A DNA stretch of 64,000 nucleotides from Paracoccus sp. SCSIO 75233. Lineage in GTDB: Bacteria > Pseudomonadota > Alphaproteobacteria > Rhodobacterales > Rhodobacteraceae. Position 1 is the stretch's first letter, and each line of letters begins with the position of its first letter. Position numbers and translations under genes: made by a program. The DNA lies in NCBI RefSeq assembly GCF_027912675.1, contig NZ_CP115757.1, forward strand, positions 1,984,001-2,048,000. The letters are read 5' to 3'. The notes beneath the pieces were generated by a model. It was not told where the DNA came from. It saw only the letters and a list, made by a program, of their open reading frames with translations, and searched no databases. Below, piece by piece: positions 18,207-25,524 of the stretch.

Positions 18207-18345
18207 GAATCTCCGGAAGGTCTGCCTTCCGGTCCCTGACCTTGCGCGGGGATCGCCCTCCGTCAGCGCGTCGCGCCCACGGGGGCGTTCGTGCTTTGCC
18301 AAGCACCCGCGCGCGTGACCTGAAACCGGACCGCAGGAGGCCCGC
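18207..18345 (+). promoter_or_regulatory. Structured 5' leader of ffh
   Basis: The leader contains three hairpins. CCGGAAGG/CCTTCCGG (18213-18220 with 18225-18232) is a perfect 8-bp stem with loop TCTG. CGCCC/GGGCG pairs 18274-18278 with 18283-18287. GTGCTT/AAGCAC pairs 18291-18296 with 18301-18306 with loop TGCC. The ribosome site GCAGGAGG ends 7 bases before the ATG. The nonamer TCCGGAAGG (18212-18220) is identical to the Ffh-binding tip of the SRP RNA (15114-15122). A regulatory role is inferred, not shown. Confidence 0.45.
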
Positions 18346-19839
18346 ATGTTCGAAAATCTCTCCGACCGTCTTGGCGGCGTATTCGACCGGCTGACCAAGC
18401 AGGGTGCGCTTTCCGAGGATGACGTCACCGCCGCCATGCGCGAGGTCCGCACCGCGCTGCTGGAGGCCGACGTTTCCCTGCCCGTCGCCCGCAGCTTCGT
18501 GAAATCGGTCACCTCCAAGGCCACCGGCGCCGCGGTCACCAAATCCGTCACGCCGGGCCAGCAAGTCGTCAAGATCGTCCATGACGAGTTGATCAAGGTG
18601 CTTCAGGGCGAAGGCGAACCCGACGCGCTTCGCATCGACAACCCGCCCGCCCCGATCCTGATGGTCGGGCTTCAGGGTTCGGGCAAGACGACCACCACGG
18701 CCAAGCTCGCCAAGCGCCTGAAGGACCGCGAGAAGAAAAAAGTGCTGATGGCCTCGCTGGACACCAACCGTCCGGCGGCGATGGAGCAGTTGGCGATCCT
18801 CGGCACCCAGATCGGCGTCGACACGCTGCCGATCGTCAAGGGCGAAAGCGCCGTTCAGATCGCCAAACGCGCCAAGCAGCAGGCGACGCTTGGCGGCTAT
18901 GACGTCTATATGCTGGATACCGCCGGTCGCTTACATATCGACGAAGTCCTGATGGACGAAGTGCAGGCGGTCCGCGACGTCGCCTCCCCCCGCGAAACCC
19001 TGCTGGTCGTCGATGGCCTGACCGGTCAGGACGCGGTCAACGTCGCCACCGAATTCGACGGCAAGGTCGGCATCTCCGGCGTCGTGCTGACCCGGATGGA
19101 TGGCGACGGGCGCGGCGGCGCGGCTTTGTCCATGCGCGCCGTCACCGGCAAGCCGATCCGCTTTGTGGGCCTGGGCGAAAAGATGGACGCGCTTGAATCC
19201 TTCGACGCGCAGCGCGTCGCGGGCCGCATCCTCGGCATGGGCGACATCGTGGCGCTTGTCGAAAAGGCGCAGGAGGTGCTGGAGGTCGAACAGGCGGAGC
19301 GCATGATGAAGCGCTTCCAGAAGGGCATGTTCAATATGAACGACCTTCGCAGCCAGCTTGAGCAGATGCAGAAGATGGGCGGCATGGGCTCCATCATGCA
19401 GATGATGCCGGGCATGCAGAAAATGGCCAAACAGGCCGAACAGGCCGGCATGGACGACACCATGATCCGCCACCAGATCGCGCTGATCAACTCCATGACC
19501 AAGAAGGAGCGGGCCAATCCCGCCCTGCTGCAAGCCTCCCGCAAGAAGCGGATCGCGGCGGGCGCCGGTCTGGAAGTGTCGGAGCTGAACAAGCTTCTGA
19601 AAATGCAGCGCCAGATGGCCGACACGATGAAGAAGCTCGGCAAGATGAAGGGCGGCATGCTGAAACAGGCGATGCGCGCCATGACCGGCAAGGATGGCGG
19701 CCTGCCCGATATGGCCAATGCCGATCCGGCCAAAATGGCCGAGGCGACCAAGATGCTGCAAGACCCCAAAGGTCTGGGCGGTCAGCTGGGCGGCGCGGGC
19801 CTGCCCGGCGGGCTTTCGGGGCTGTTCGGAAAGAAATAA
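18346..19839 (+). CDS. ffh: Signal recognition particle protein Ffh
   Basis: A 497-aa SRP54-type GTPase. The N domain (1-about 90) is followed by the G domain with G1 GLQGSGKTTTTAKLA, DTNRPAAMEQL, G3 DTAGRLHID, G4 TRMDGDGRGGAAL and GLGEKMDAL. The Met-rich M domain (about 300-490; MNDLRSQLEQMQKMGGMGSIMQMMPGMQKM) binds the 4.5S RNA and signal peptides. The C-terminus is Gly/Leu-rich (GGLSGLFGKK). It partners with the ffs RNA at 15071. The downstream GNAT gene begins 3 bp after the stop, so the acetyltransferases are probably cotranscribed. Confidence 0.96.
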   Translation: MFENLSDRLGGVFDRLTKQGALSEDDVTAAMREVRTALLEADVSLPVARSFVKSVTSKATGAAVTKSVTPGQQVVKIVHDELIKVLQGEGEPDALRIDNPPAPILMVGLQGSGKTTTTAKLAKRLKDREKKKVLMASLDTNRPAAMEQLAILGTQIGVDTLPIVKGESAVQIAKRAKQQATLGGYDVYMLDTAGRLHIDEVLMDEVQAVRDVASPRETLLVVDGLTGQDAVNVATEFDGKVGISGVVLTRMDGDGRGGAALSMRAVTGKPIRFVGLGEKMDALESFDAQRVAGRILGMGDIVALVEKAQEVLEVEQAERMMKRFQKGMFNMNDLRSQLEQMQKMGGMGSIMQMMPGMQKMAKQAEQAGMDDTMIRHQIALINSMTKKERANPALLQASRKKRIAAGAGLEVSELNKLLKMQRQMADTMKKLGKMKGGMLKQAMRAMTGKDGGLPDMANADPAKMAEATKMLQDPKGLGGQLGGAGLPGGLSGLFGKK

Positions 19840-19842
19840 GCC

Positions 19843-20379
19843 ATGCAGCCCCAGACCGCCACCATCAGCGTCGAGATCCCGGTTCTTGAAACCGACCGCC
19901 TGATCCTGCGCGAGCCGCGCAAGTCGGATTGGGACGCGGTCCGCGCATTCGGCATGTCCGACCGCACCCGCTATGTCGGCGGCCCGTTCAGCGAATGGCA
20001 GGTCTGGTCCACGCTCGTCTCCCCCATCGGTCACTGGGTGATCCGCGGCTATGGCCTGTGGACGGTCGAGGAAAAAACCACGGGCCGGATCGCTGGCCGC
20101 ATCGGCGTTATCAACCATATCGACTGGCCGGAACCGGAACTCGGCTGGCATATCTATGACGGTTTCGAGGGCAAGGGCCTCGCCTTTGAGGGCGCGATGG
20201 CGGCCCGCAACCATGCCCACGGTGTGATGGGCCTCGGCCCGCTGATCTCGCAGATCCACCCCGAGAACGCCCGCTCGCGCCGACTGGCCGAACGCATGGG
20301 CGCGGTCATCGAATCCGAAAGCACCGTGCGCGACACACCCTGCCTGATCTATCGCCACCCGGCGGGGGTTGCCGCATGA
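19843..20379 (+). CDS. GNAT-family N-acetyltransferase (first of three tandem copies)
   Basis: A 178-aa RimJ/RimL-like GNAT. It shows LETDRLILREPRKSDWDAV, GGPFSEWQVWSTLVSPIGHWVIRGYGLW, WPEPELGWHIYDGFEGKGLAFEGAMAA (acetyl-CoA site around GKG) and SQIHPENARSRRLAERMGA. This class acetylates amino-terminal or side-chain amines, ribosomal proteins and small molecules; the substrate here is unknown. It starts 3 bp after ffh and overlaps the next copy by four bases (ATGA). All three copies share the GGP and W-rich segments, indicating duplication. Confidence 0.85.
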   Translation: MQPQTATISVEIPVLETDRLILREPRKSDWDAVRAFGMSDRTRYVGGPFSEWQVWSTLVSPIGHWVIRGYGLWTVEEKTTGRIAGRIGVINHIDWPEPELGWHIYDGFEGKGLAFEGAMAARNHAHGVMGLGPLISQIHPENARSRRLAERMGAVIESESTVRDTPCLIYRHPAGVAA

Positions 20380-20900
20380 CCGCCCTGCCCGACGCCCCCA
20401 TTCTCAAAACCGATCGCCTGACGCTTCGCCCGCCGCAACTCGCTGATTTCGAGGCGTTCGCGACGTTCTACACCAGCCACCGCGCCGAAACCCTCGGCGG
20501 CCCGTTCGACCGCAAGGAAGCCTGGAGCGATTTTGCCTCGACTGCTGGACAATGGCTGCTGCGCGGCTACGGGTTCTGGGAAATCACCGACCGTGAAACG
20601 GGCGAGAATATCGGTCGCGCCGGGATCTACCACCCCGATTTCTGGCCCGAACCCGAACTGGGTTGGATGATCTACGGCAGCAGCCACGAGGGCCGCGGCA
20701 TCGCGCAAGAGGCCGCCATCGCTGCCCGCGACGGTGCCGCATATCATTTCGGAATCACCGCGCCGATATCGTCGATAGAGGCCAACAATACCCGCTCCAT
20801 CGCACTGGCGAAACGCATGGGCGCACGGCCCGACGGCGAATGGGACACCCCTTACGGCCCGATGCTGCGTTTTCGGCATAATGCGCAGGTGACGCCATGA
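20376..20900 (+). CDS. GNAT-family N-acetyltransferase (second tandem copy)
   Basis: A 174-aa paralogue of its neighbours. It shows LKTDRLTLRPPQLADFEAFATFY, LGGPFDRKEAWSDFASTAGQWLLRGYGFWEI, WPEPELGWMIYGSSHEGRGIAQEAAIAARD and SIEANNTRSIALAKRMGAR. The acetyl-CoA pyrophosphate loop is HEGRGIAQEA. It overlaps the preceding and following genes by four bases each, so it is translated in a coupled run. The substrate is unknown. Confidence 0.85.
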   Translation: MTALPDAPILKTDRLTLRPPQLADFEAFATFYTSHRAETLGGPFDRKEAWSDFASTAGQWLLRGYGFWEITDRETGENIGRAGIYHPDFWPEPELGWMIYGSSHEGRGIAQEAAIAARDGAAYHFGITAPISSIEANNTRSIALAKRMGARPDGEWDTPYGPMLRFRHNAQVTP

Positions 20901-21412
20901 CCACCGTTGCCCTGACCACAGCGCGCCTGACCCTGCGCCTGCCCGACGCGCGCGACCACGCTGCCTATTCAGCCTTCTTTGCGGACCCGGAGGCGTCGCA
21001 TTTCTACGGCGGCCCACTGCGCCCGGATCAGGCTTACGGCGTGCTCTGCCGCGATATCGGTCACTGGCAACTGAAAGGCCACGGCAAGTTCGTGATTGTG
21101 GAGAACGGCGAAACCATCGGCGGCTGCGGCATCGTCCACCCCGAAGGCTGGCCGGGTCATGAGTTGACATGGTGGCTCCTGCCTGTCGCACGCGGTCGCG
21201 GTATCGCGCAGGAAGCCTCGCATGCCATTCTCTCATGGGCGCGCACGGAACTCGGCTGGACCCAGGTCGAAACCCATTTCCGCGACGAAAATACCGCCGC
21301 CCGCCGCCTGACCGAATCCCTCGGCGGGGCAAGGTTTCGCCGCGAAACCTTCCCAGACGGCCACGCCCGCGACATCTACGCCATCCCGACATCGGCGGAG
21401 GCGCCGGCATGA
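20897..21412 (+). CDS. GNAT-family N-acetyltransferase (third tandem copy)
   Basis: A 171-aa paralogue. It shows LTTARLTLRLPDARDHAAYSAFF, FYGGPLRPDQAYGVLCRDIGHWQLKGHGKFVIVENGE, WPGHELTWWLLPVARGRGIAQEASHAIL and FRDENTAARRLTESLGGARF. It is the most diverged of the three (GHELTWW replaces PEPELGW). It is coupled to copy two by a four-base overlap. Downstream comes a 136-bp gap with a GC hairpin and an 11-bp repeat before chorismate mutase. Confidence 0.85.
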   Translation: MTTVALTTARLTLRLPDARDHAAYSAFFADPEASHFYGGPLRPDQAYGVLCRDIGHWQLKGHGKFVIVENGETIGGCGIVHPEGWPGHELTWWLLPVARGRGIAQEASHAILSWARTELGWTQVETHFRDENTAARRLTESLGGARFRRETFPDGHARDIYAIPTSAEAPA

Positions 21413-21431
21413 AACCCTCTTTCATTCTGGC

Positions 21432-21468
21432 CCAAATATCCCGGGGGTCCGGGGGCAGCGCCCCCGGC
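21432..21468. repeat. GC-rich hairpin element
   Basis: CCGGGGGC (21449-21456) pairs perfectly with GCCCCCGG (21460-21467) across a 3-nt loop, preceded by a CCCGGGGG run. The wording resembles intergenic GC hairpins that I recall from many Rhodobacteraceae. It lies just past the stop of GNAT copy three and could attenuate readthrough into chorismate mutase. Confidence 0.5.
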
Positions 21469-21489
21469 GGCATCACCCTGTATGCACAG

Positions 21490-21533
21490 CCTGTGTACAA
21501 CCTGTGTACGCGCGGTGTACGCGCTGTGCCCGC
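21490..21533 (+). repeat. Short tandem repeat with 11-bp period
   Basis: Four consecutive 11-bp units read CCTGTGTACAA, CCTGTGTACGC, GCGGTGTACGC and GCTGTGCCCGC. The core GTGTAC recurs at 21493, 21504 and 21515 exactly one helical turn apart. The repeat ends 15 bp before the chorismate mutase ATG. The helical phasing resembles an operator for a protein binding one DNA face; no regulator is identified. Confidence 0.5.
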
Positions 21534-21548
21534 AATCGGAGCGACCAG

Positions 21549-21845
21549 ATGACCGACGACATCACCCGCGCCGCCGAGCTTCTGGCCGAGCATCGCGACA
21601 GTATCGACCGCCTCGATGCGATCATCGTTTACACGCTTGCCGAAAGGTTCAAGCGCACTCAGGCCGTGGGAAAACTCAAGGCCGAACACGACCTTCCTCC
21701 GTCCGATCCGGCGCGTGAATCCACGCAGATCGAGCGGCTGGAACGCCTCGCGCGCGAGGCCGATCTGGACCCGGAATTCGCGCGCAAATTCCTCAATTTC
21801 GTGATCGCGGAAGTCATCCGCCATCACGAAAGCTACCAATCGTAG
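21549..21845 (+). CDS. Chorismate mutase (AroQ class)
   Basis: A 98-aa all-helical chorismate mutase converting chorismate to prephenate. It shows LAEHRDSIDRLDAIIVYTLAERFKRTQAVGKLKAEHDLPPSDPARESTQIERLERLA, with the Arg, Lys and Glu/Gln residues expected of the AroQ active site. I prefer ATG 21549 (MTDDITRAAELL) to an in-frame upstream ATG at 21504, because the latter would translate the 11-bp repeat and give a Cys/Arg-rich tail foreign to the family. It supplies the monofunctional prephenate dehydratase at 11676. The stop TAG is the start of a palindromic repeat. Confidence 0.9.
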   Translation: MTDDITRAAELLAEHRDSIDRLDAIIVYTLAERFKRTQAVGKLKAEHDLPPSDPARESTQIERLERLAREADLDPEFARKFLNFVIAEVIRHHESYQS

Positions 21846-21872
21846 GGTGCGCGTCACGCGCACCAAACCCTA
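21843..21872. repeat. Solitary palindromic TAGGGTGCGC element
   Basis: The element has an outer pair TAGGGT/ACCCTA (21843-21848 with 21867-21872) and an inner perfect stem GGTGCGCG/CGCGCACC (21846-21853 with 21857-21864). Its first three bases are the chorismate mutase stop codon, and it ends 22 bp before the rpsP ATG. It belongs to the same TAGGGTGCGC...GCGCACC class as the tandem array at 27840-28110. Confidence 0.6.
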
Positions 21873-21894
21873 GCCATTACAAGGAGAAACAAGA

Positions 21895-22344
21895 ATGGCC
21901 ATGAAAATCCGTCTCGCCCGTGGTGGTTCCAAAAAACGCCCCCACTACGCCATCGTCGCATCCGATTCGCGCATGCCGCGCGACGGCCGCTTTATCGAGA
22001 AGCTGGGCACTTATAACCCGCTCCTGCCGAAAGACAGCGAAGAGCGTGTGAAAATGAACATGGAACGCGTCGCCTACTGGCTGGAACAGGGCGCGCAGCC
22101 GACCGACCGGATCGCCCGCTTCCTGGAAGCCACCGGCGTCCGCGAGAAGGCCGTCCGCGCCAACATGAAGAAGGCCGAGCCGGGCAAAAAAGCCCAGGAA
22201 CGCATCAAGGAGCGCGAGGAAAAAGCCGCCGCCGCCAAGGAAGCCGAAGAAGAGGCCAAGCGCGCAGCGGAAGAAGCCAAGAACGCCCCGGCCGAGGAAG
22301 CACCCGCCGAAGAAGCGCCCGCAGCGGAAGCCGCTTCGGAATAA
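21895..22344 (+). CDS. rpsP: 30S ribosomal protein S16 with C-terminal extension
   Basis: A 149-aa S16. The conserved core (1-about 85) begins [43 protein letters not shown] and contains [20 protein letters not shown]. The remaining about 60 residues form an Ala/Glu/Lys-rich tail ([17 protein letters not shown]), a feature of Rhodobacterales S16; E. coli S16 is only about 82 aa. A strong AAGGAGAAACAAGA ribosome site precedes the ATG. It leads the rpsP-rimM-trmD-rplS cluster. Confidence 0.96.
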   Translation: MAMKIRLARGGSKKRPHYAIVASDSRMPRDGRFIEKLGTYNPLLPKDSEERVKMNMERVAYWLEQGAQPTDRIARFLEATGVREKAVRANMKKAEPGKKAQERIKEREEKAAAAKEAEEEAKRAAEEAKNAPAEEAPAEEAPAAEAASE

Positions 22345-22394
22345 GCGCCACGCGGCCCGCTTAACCGGCGGGCCGCTGATCTTTCGGGGGCGCG

Positions 22395-22541
22395 ATGTTC
22401 ATCTTCCGGCTGATCCGTCTGTGCATTCTGTTGATGCTCGCCTTCGTCGCGGGCATGTTCTTCGAGCGCGGTCACCAGATGGATCTGTGCGAGAAATCGG
22501 GCGGGGTCTGGCTGCGTGCCGGGATTTGCGGAGGGCCGTAG
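22395..22541 (+). CDS. 48-residue single-pass membrane peptide between rpsP and rimM
   Basis: A short frame from ATG 22395 to TAG 22539-22541. One transmembrane helix (about residues 4-23, FRLIRLCILLMLAFVAGMFF) is followed by a short segment with two Cys (LCEKSGGVWLRAGIC). The next gene, rimM, starts 3 bp later, and the frame sits in an operon where gaps are otherwise minimal, which supports it being real. I recall comparable tiny Cys-containing membrane proteins at this spot in other Rhodobacterales. Function unknown; the Cys pair may form a periplasmic disulfide. Confidence 0.65.
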   Translation: MFIFRLIRLCILLMLAFVAGMFFERGHQMDLCEKSGGVWLRAGICGGP

Positions 22542-22544
22542 GCG

Positions 22545-23039
22545 ATGACTGACAGGATCTGCGTTGGCGCGATTGCCGGAGCATTCGGCGTGCGCGGCGA
22601 GGTGCGGCTGAAAAGCTTCACGGCGACGCCTGAGGACATCGCCGCCTATGGTCCGCTGACCACGGAGGATGGCAAGACCAGATTCGCGGTCACCCTGACC
22701 CGCCCGGTCACAGGCGGGCTGGGCGCGCGACTATCCGGCGTCGGAACCCGCGAACAGGCGGAGGCGCTTCGGGGCACGACGCTCTGGGCACCGCGCGACG
22801 CATTGCCGAGCCTGCCGGATGATGAATTTTACCACGCCGATCTGATCGGGCTGGAGGTATTCGACCCCGGCGGCCAGCCGCTCGGCCGGGTGCGGGCCAT
22901 TTATGACCACGGCGCGGGCGATATTCTGGAAATCACCGGCAAGCAGACGCTGCTTCTGCCCTTCACCCGTGCTGCGGTCCCGACCGTCGATCTCGCCGCG
23001 GGCAGGATCGTCGCGGACCCGCCGGAATCGGACGAGTGA
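22545..23039 (+). CDS. rimM: Ribosome maturation factor RimM
   Basis: A 164-aa 30S assembly factor. The N-terminal RimM domain begins [23 protein letters not shown], and the PRC-barrel part carries [38 protein letters not shown] and [21 protein letters not shown]. It aids maturation of the 30S head near S19. The order rpsP-rimM-trmD-rplS is conserved, interrupted here by the small peptide and by the sulfotransferase-like gene that its stop codon overlaps. Confidence 0.95.
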   Translation: MTDRICVGAIAGAFGVRGEVRLKSFTATPEDIAAYGPLTTEDGKTRFAVTLTRPVTGGLGARLSGVGTREQAEALRGTTLWAPRDALPSLPDDEFYHADLIGLEVFDPGGQPLGRVRAIYDHGAGDILEITGKQTLLLPFTRAAVPTVDLAAGRIVADPPESDE

Positions 23040-23845
23040 CGCGGGTCTTCCTGCATGCCGGTTTTCACAAGACCGGCACCAAAAGCGTGCAGCATTTCCT
23101 GCGCAGCAATCGTCCCCTGCTCCGCGACCGCGCCGTGCTGGTCCTGCCTGCGCGGATACGCGGGTTGACCCGGCTCGGCTTCTGGTATCAAGATCTGCCG
23201 GAGCCCGATATGCTGGACCGGATGCGCGACGCCTATGCGGATTTCTTTCGCTCGCTGAAACGCCTGCCGGGGCGCGATCTTGTCATCAGCGCCGAGAATA
23301 TGCTGGGCCGGATGCCGGACGGGCGGTCGGATTGCCCCTATCCGGTGGCGGGGGCACTCTTGCCCGCGATTATCGCCGCGCTGAAATCGCTGCCGCCGCC
23401 GGTCGAGATCGTGGTTTACCTGTCGATGCGCACACAGCCCGGCTGGGTGCGCAGCCTATACGCGCATTTCGCCGCGAAACCCGAACAGCCACGATTGACC
23501 GAGGACTTCGGCAGGTTCGCAGCACGTTTCACGCATCTGTCGCTGGATTGGGAGGCAGATCGGATCGTTAATGCCCTGCCCGACTGTCCGGTCTCCGCGC
23601 AAAATATCGAGACATTGTCGAATGCGCGGTTCGGCATCGCCCAGCCATTCGTCGATTTTCTGGACCTGCCGGAGGGTCGCCTGGCGCAGTTCTCGCCGGT
23701 CGAGCATCGTCACCGATCCGCCGATCCCGCCTTGGTTTCGGAGCTGGTCGCGTTGAACCGCAGCGATCTGGATGCGGAGGCTTTGGCGCAAGCGAAGCGC
23801 GATCTGATCCGGGCGAATGCGGATGATAAGGGAGAACCACAATGA
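23036..23845 (+). CDS. Sulfotransferase-like protein
   Basis: A 269-aa protein starting at GTG 23036, four bases inside rimM. The N-terminal [22 protein letters not shown] is the 5'-phosphosulfate-binding loop of PAPS-dependent sulfotransferases, with Lys in HKTGTKS. A strand leading to [23 protein letters not shown] matches the 3'-phosphate site region (R...S). The acceptor is unknown; polysaccharide or lipid sulfation is possible. It also overlaps trmD (ATGA), so it is fully embedded in a ribosome-biogenesis operon, which is unusual for this family and suggests either insertion or a conserved Rhodobacterales arrangement. Confidence 0.75.
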   Translation: MTRVFLHAGFHKTGTKSVQHFLRSNRPLLRDRAVLVLPARIRGLTRLGFWYQDLPEPDMLDRMRDAYADFFRSLKRLPGRDLVISAENMLGRMPDGRSDCPYPVAGALLPAIIAALKSLPPPVEIVVYLSMRTQPGWVRSLYAHFAAKPEQPRLTEDFGRFAARFTHLSLDWEADRIVNALPDCPVSAQNIETLSNARFGIAQPFVDFLDLPEGRLAQFSPVEHRHRSADPALVSELVALNRSDLDAEALAQAKRDLIRANADDKGEPQ

Positions 23846-24702
23846 AATCCCACGGCCGCCTGTCTGCCCAGGCAACGCGCAAACCACGCGACCTGATGGC
23901 CGAACCGCAGCGGGTCGGGGCGTGGACGGCGAATGTGATCACACTCTTCCCTGAGGCGTTTCCCGGCGTCCTCGGCCTGTCGCTGACCGGGCGGGCGCTG
24001 CATCAGGGGCTGTGGAATCTGCGCACGATCCCGCTCAGGGAACATGGCGTCGGCAAGCATCGCAACGTGGACGACACGCCTGCGGGTGGCGGTGCGGGCA
24101 TGGTGATCCGGCCTGATGTGATGGATGCGGCGCTGCGCGAGGCTGGCGGGCGGCTGCCTGTCGTCTATCTGTCGCCGCGCGGCAGGCCGCTGACGCAGGC
24201 ACGCGCGCGGGCATTAGCACAGGGTCCGGGACTGACGCTGATCTGCGGGCGGTTCGAGGGCGTGGATCAGCGCGTGCTGGACGCCCACGAGATCGAGGAA
24301 ATCAGTATCGGGGATTATATCCTGACCGGCGGAGAGCTTGCCGCTCAGGTCTTGATTGATGCGACGGTTCGGCTTATACCGCGCGTCGTCGGGAATCAGG
24401 CATCGCTGGCTGAAGAGTCCTTTTCGGACGGTTTGCTTGAGCACCCGCAATATACTCGCCCCGCCGAGTGGGAAGGCCGCAGGATACCGGATGTCATCAT
24501 GTCCGGAAATCACGCGGCCATTGCTGCTTGGAGGCGTGAGGAGGCCGAAAGGCTGACCAAAGAACGCCGCCCCGACCTGTGGCGGGCATATCGGGACCGG
24601 GAGACCGGCACCCCGCATGACCCGGCAAAGGACGCACAGCTCTCGGGCGCATCACACCAAGCGGGGACCGAACCCGCGCAAGACAAGGATGAACCGCGAT
24701 GA
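23842..24702 (+). CDS. trmD: tRNA (guanine-N1)-methyltransferase TrmD
   Basis: A 286-aa SPOUT enzyme making m1G37 in tRNA. It shows [54 protein letters not shown], the trefoil-knot SAM site [21 protein letters not shown] and [23 protein letters not shown]. The start overlapping the upstream stop has a GGGAGAA ribosome site; an internal ATG at 23896 is an alternative that would remove an 18-residue basic extension. The C-terminal about 40 residues ([24 protein letters not shown]) exceed the usual length. It overlaps rplS by four bases. Confidence 0.95.
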   Translation: MKSHGRLSAQATRKPRDLMAEPQRVGAWTANVITLFPEAFPGVLGLSLTGRALHQGLWNLRTIPLREHGVGKHRNVDDTPAGGGAGMVIRPDVMDAALREAGGRLPVVYLSPRGRPLTQARARALAQGPGLTLICGRFEGVDQRVLDAHEIEEISIGDYILTGGELAAQVLIDATVRLIPRVVGNQASLAEESFSDGLLEHPQYTRPAEWEGRRIPDVIMSGNHAAIAAWRREEAERLTKERRPDLWRAYRDRETGTPHDPAKDAQLSGASHQAGTEPAQDKDEPR

Positions 24703-25091
24703 ACCTGATCGCACAGCTCGAAGCCGAGCAGATTGCCGAACTCGGCAAAGACATTCCGGATTTCAAGGCCGGCGACACGATCCGCGTCGGCTACAAAGTG
24801 ACCGAGGGCACCCGGACCCGTGTGCAGAACTATGAAGGCGTGTGCATCGCCCGCAAAGGCGGCAGCGGCATCGGCGCTAGCTTTACTGTCCGCAAGATTT
24901 CCTTCGGCGAAGGCGTGGAACGTGTGTTTCCGCTCTATTCGACCAATATCGACGCTATCACCTTGGTCCGCCGCGGTAAGGTCCGCCGCGCGAAGCTGTA
25001 CTACCTGCGCGACCGTCGCGGCAAATCGGCCCGTATCGCCGAAGTCACCAACTACAAGCCGAAGGCCGACAAGGCCGACGCCAACGCCTGA
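24699..25091 (+). CDS. rplS: 50S ribosomal protein L19
   Basis: A 130-aa L19. It shows [108 protein letters not shown] and a short Lys-rich tail. It sits at the 30S-50S interface. Start overlaps the trmD stop; rpmE follows 11 bp later. Confidence 0.97.
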   Translation: MNLIAQLEAEQIAELGKDIPDFKAGDTIRVGYKVTEGTRTRVQNYEGVCIARKGGSGIGASFTVRKISFGEGVERVFPLYSTNIDAITLVRRGKVRRAKLYYLRDRRGKSARIAEVTNYKPKADKADANA

Positions 25092-25102
25092 GGATCATCG
25101 TC

Positions 25103-25324
25103 ATGAAAAAAGACATCCATCCCGATTACCACATGATCGAGGTCAAGATGACCGACGGCACCACCTATCAGGTCCGCTCGACCTGGGGTGCGGAAGGCGA
25201 CACCATGACGCTGGACATCGACCCGACCTCGCACCCGGCATGGACCGGCGGTTCGGCCCGTCTGATGGACGCGGGCGGTCGTGTCTCGAAGTTCAAAAAC
25301 AAATATGCGGGCCTGGGTTTCTGA
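25103..25324 (+). CDS. rpmE: 50S ribosomal protein L31
   Basis: A 73-aa L31 ([29 protein letters not shown] ... [29 protein letters not shown]). The four zinc-ligand Cys of the C+ type are absent, so this is the zinc-free form. It is the last gene before a strong terminator. Confidence 0.95.
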   Translation: MKKDIHPDYHMIEVKMTDGTTYQVRSTWGAEGDTMTLDIDPTSHPAWTGGSARLMDAGGRVSKFKNKYAGLGF

Positions 25325-25346
25325 TCCCCGCCCACATCGTTTCGGA

Positions 25347-25378
25347 AACGCCGTCCTTATGGGCGGCGTTTTCTTTTT
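25347..25378 (+). terminator. Intrinsic terminator of the ffh/rpsP-rplS-rpmE unit
   Basis: A perfect 10-bp stem AACGCCGTCC/GGGCGGCGTT (25347-25356 with 25361-25370, one G-T pair) with loop TTAT is followed by TTCTTTTT. Confidence 0.92.
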
Positions 25379-25496
25379 GCGGCAGCGCAGAAAAAACATT
25401 TGTTTGGTTTTCAGAGCACTGTCAACGACACGCCGCGCCCCAACCGAATGGACACAAAGTCGACATATTGCATGGTCATTGTACGCCCGATTCGCG

Positions 25497-25514
25497 CTGA
25501 CAATTTTGTGACAA
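25497..25514 (+). promoter_or_regulatory. Possible Pho-box-like direct repeat before the Na/Pi cotransporter gene
   Basis: CTGACAA, TTTT, GTGACAA forms two 7-bp half sites 11 bp apart, close to the PhoB box layout CTGTCAT-N4-CTGTCAT, with substitutions. It ends only 10 bp before the chosen ATG, which is too close for a standard promoter unless translation begins at the later ATG 25561. The reading is therefore tentative. Confidence 0.3.
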
Positions 25515-25524
25515 GGGTTCGACT

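Noticed and set aside
15376..18582. Very long antisense open frame (over 1,000 codons) opposite dnaX-ybaB-recR
   Set aside because: It is a shadow caused by high GC and codon bias; its translation is His/Arg/Gly-rich without family motifs, and the plus-strand genes are certain.
21504..21548. Upstream in-frame start for chorismate mutase (ATG 21504)
   Set aside because: It would translate the 11-bp repeat into a Cys/Arg-rich tail unlike any chorismate mutase; ATG 21549 gives the usual N-terminus.
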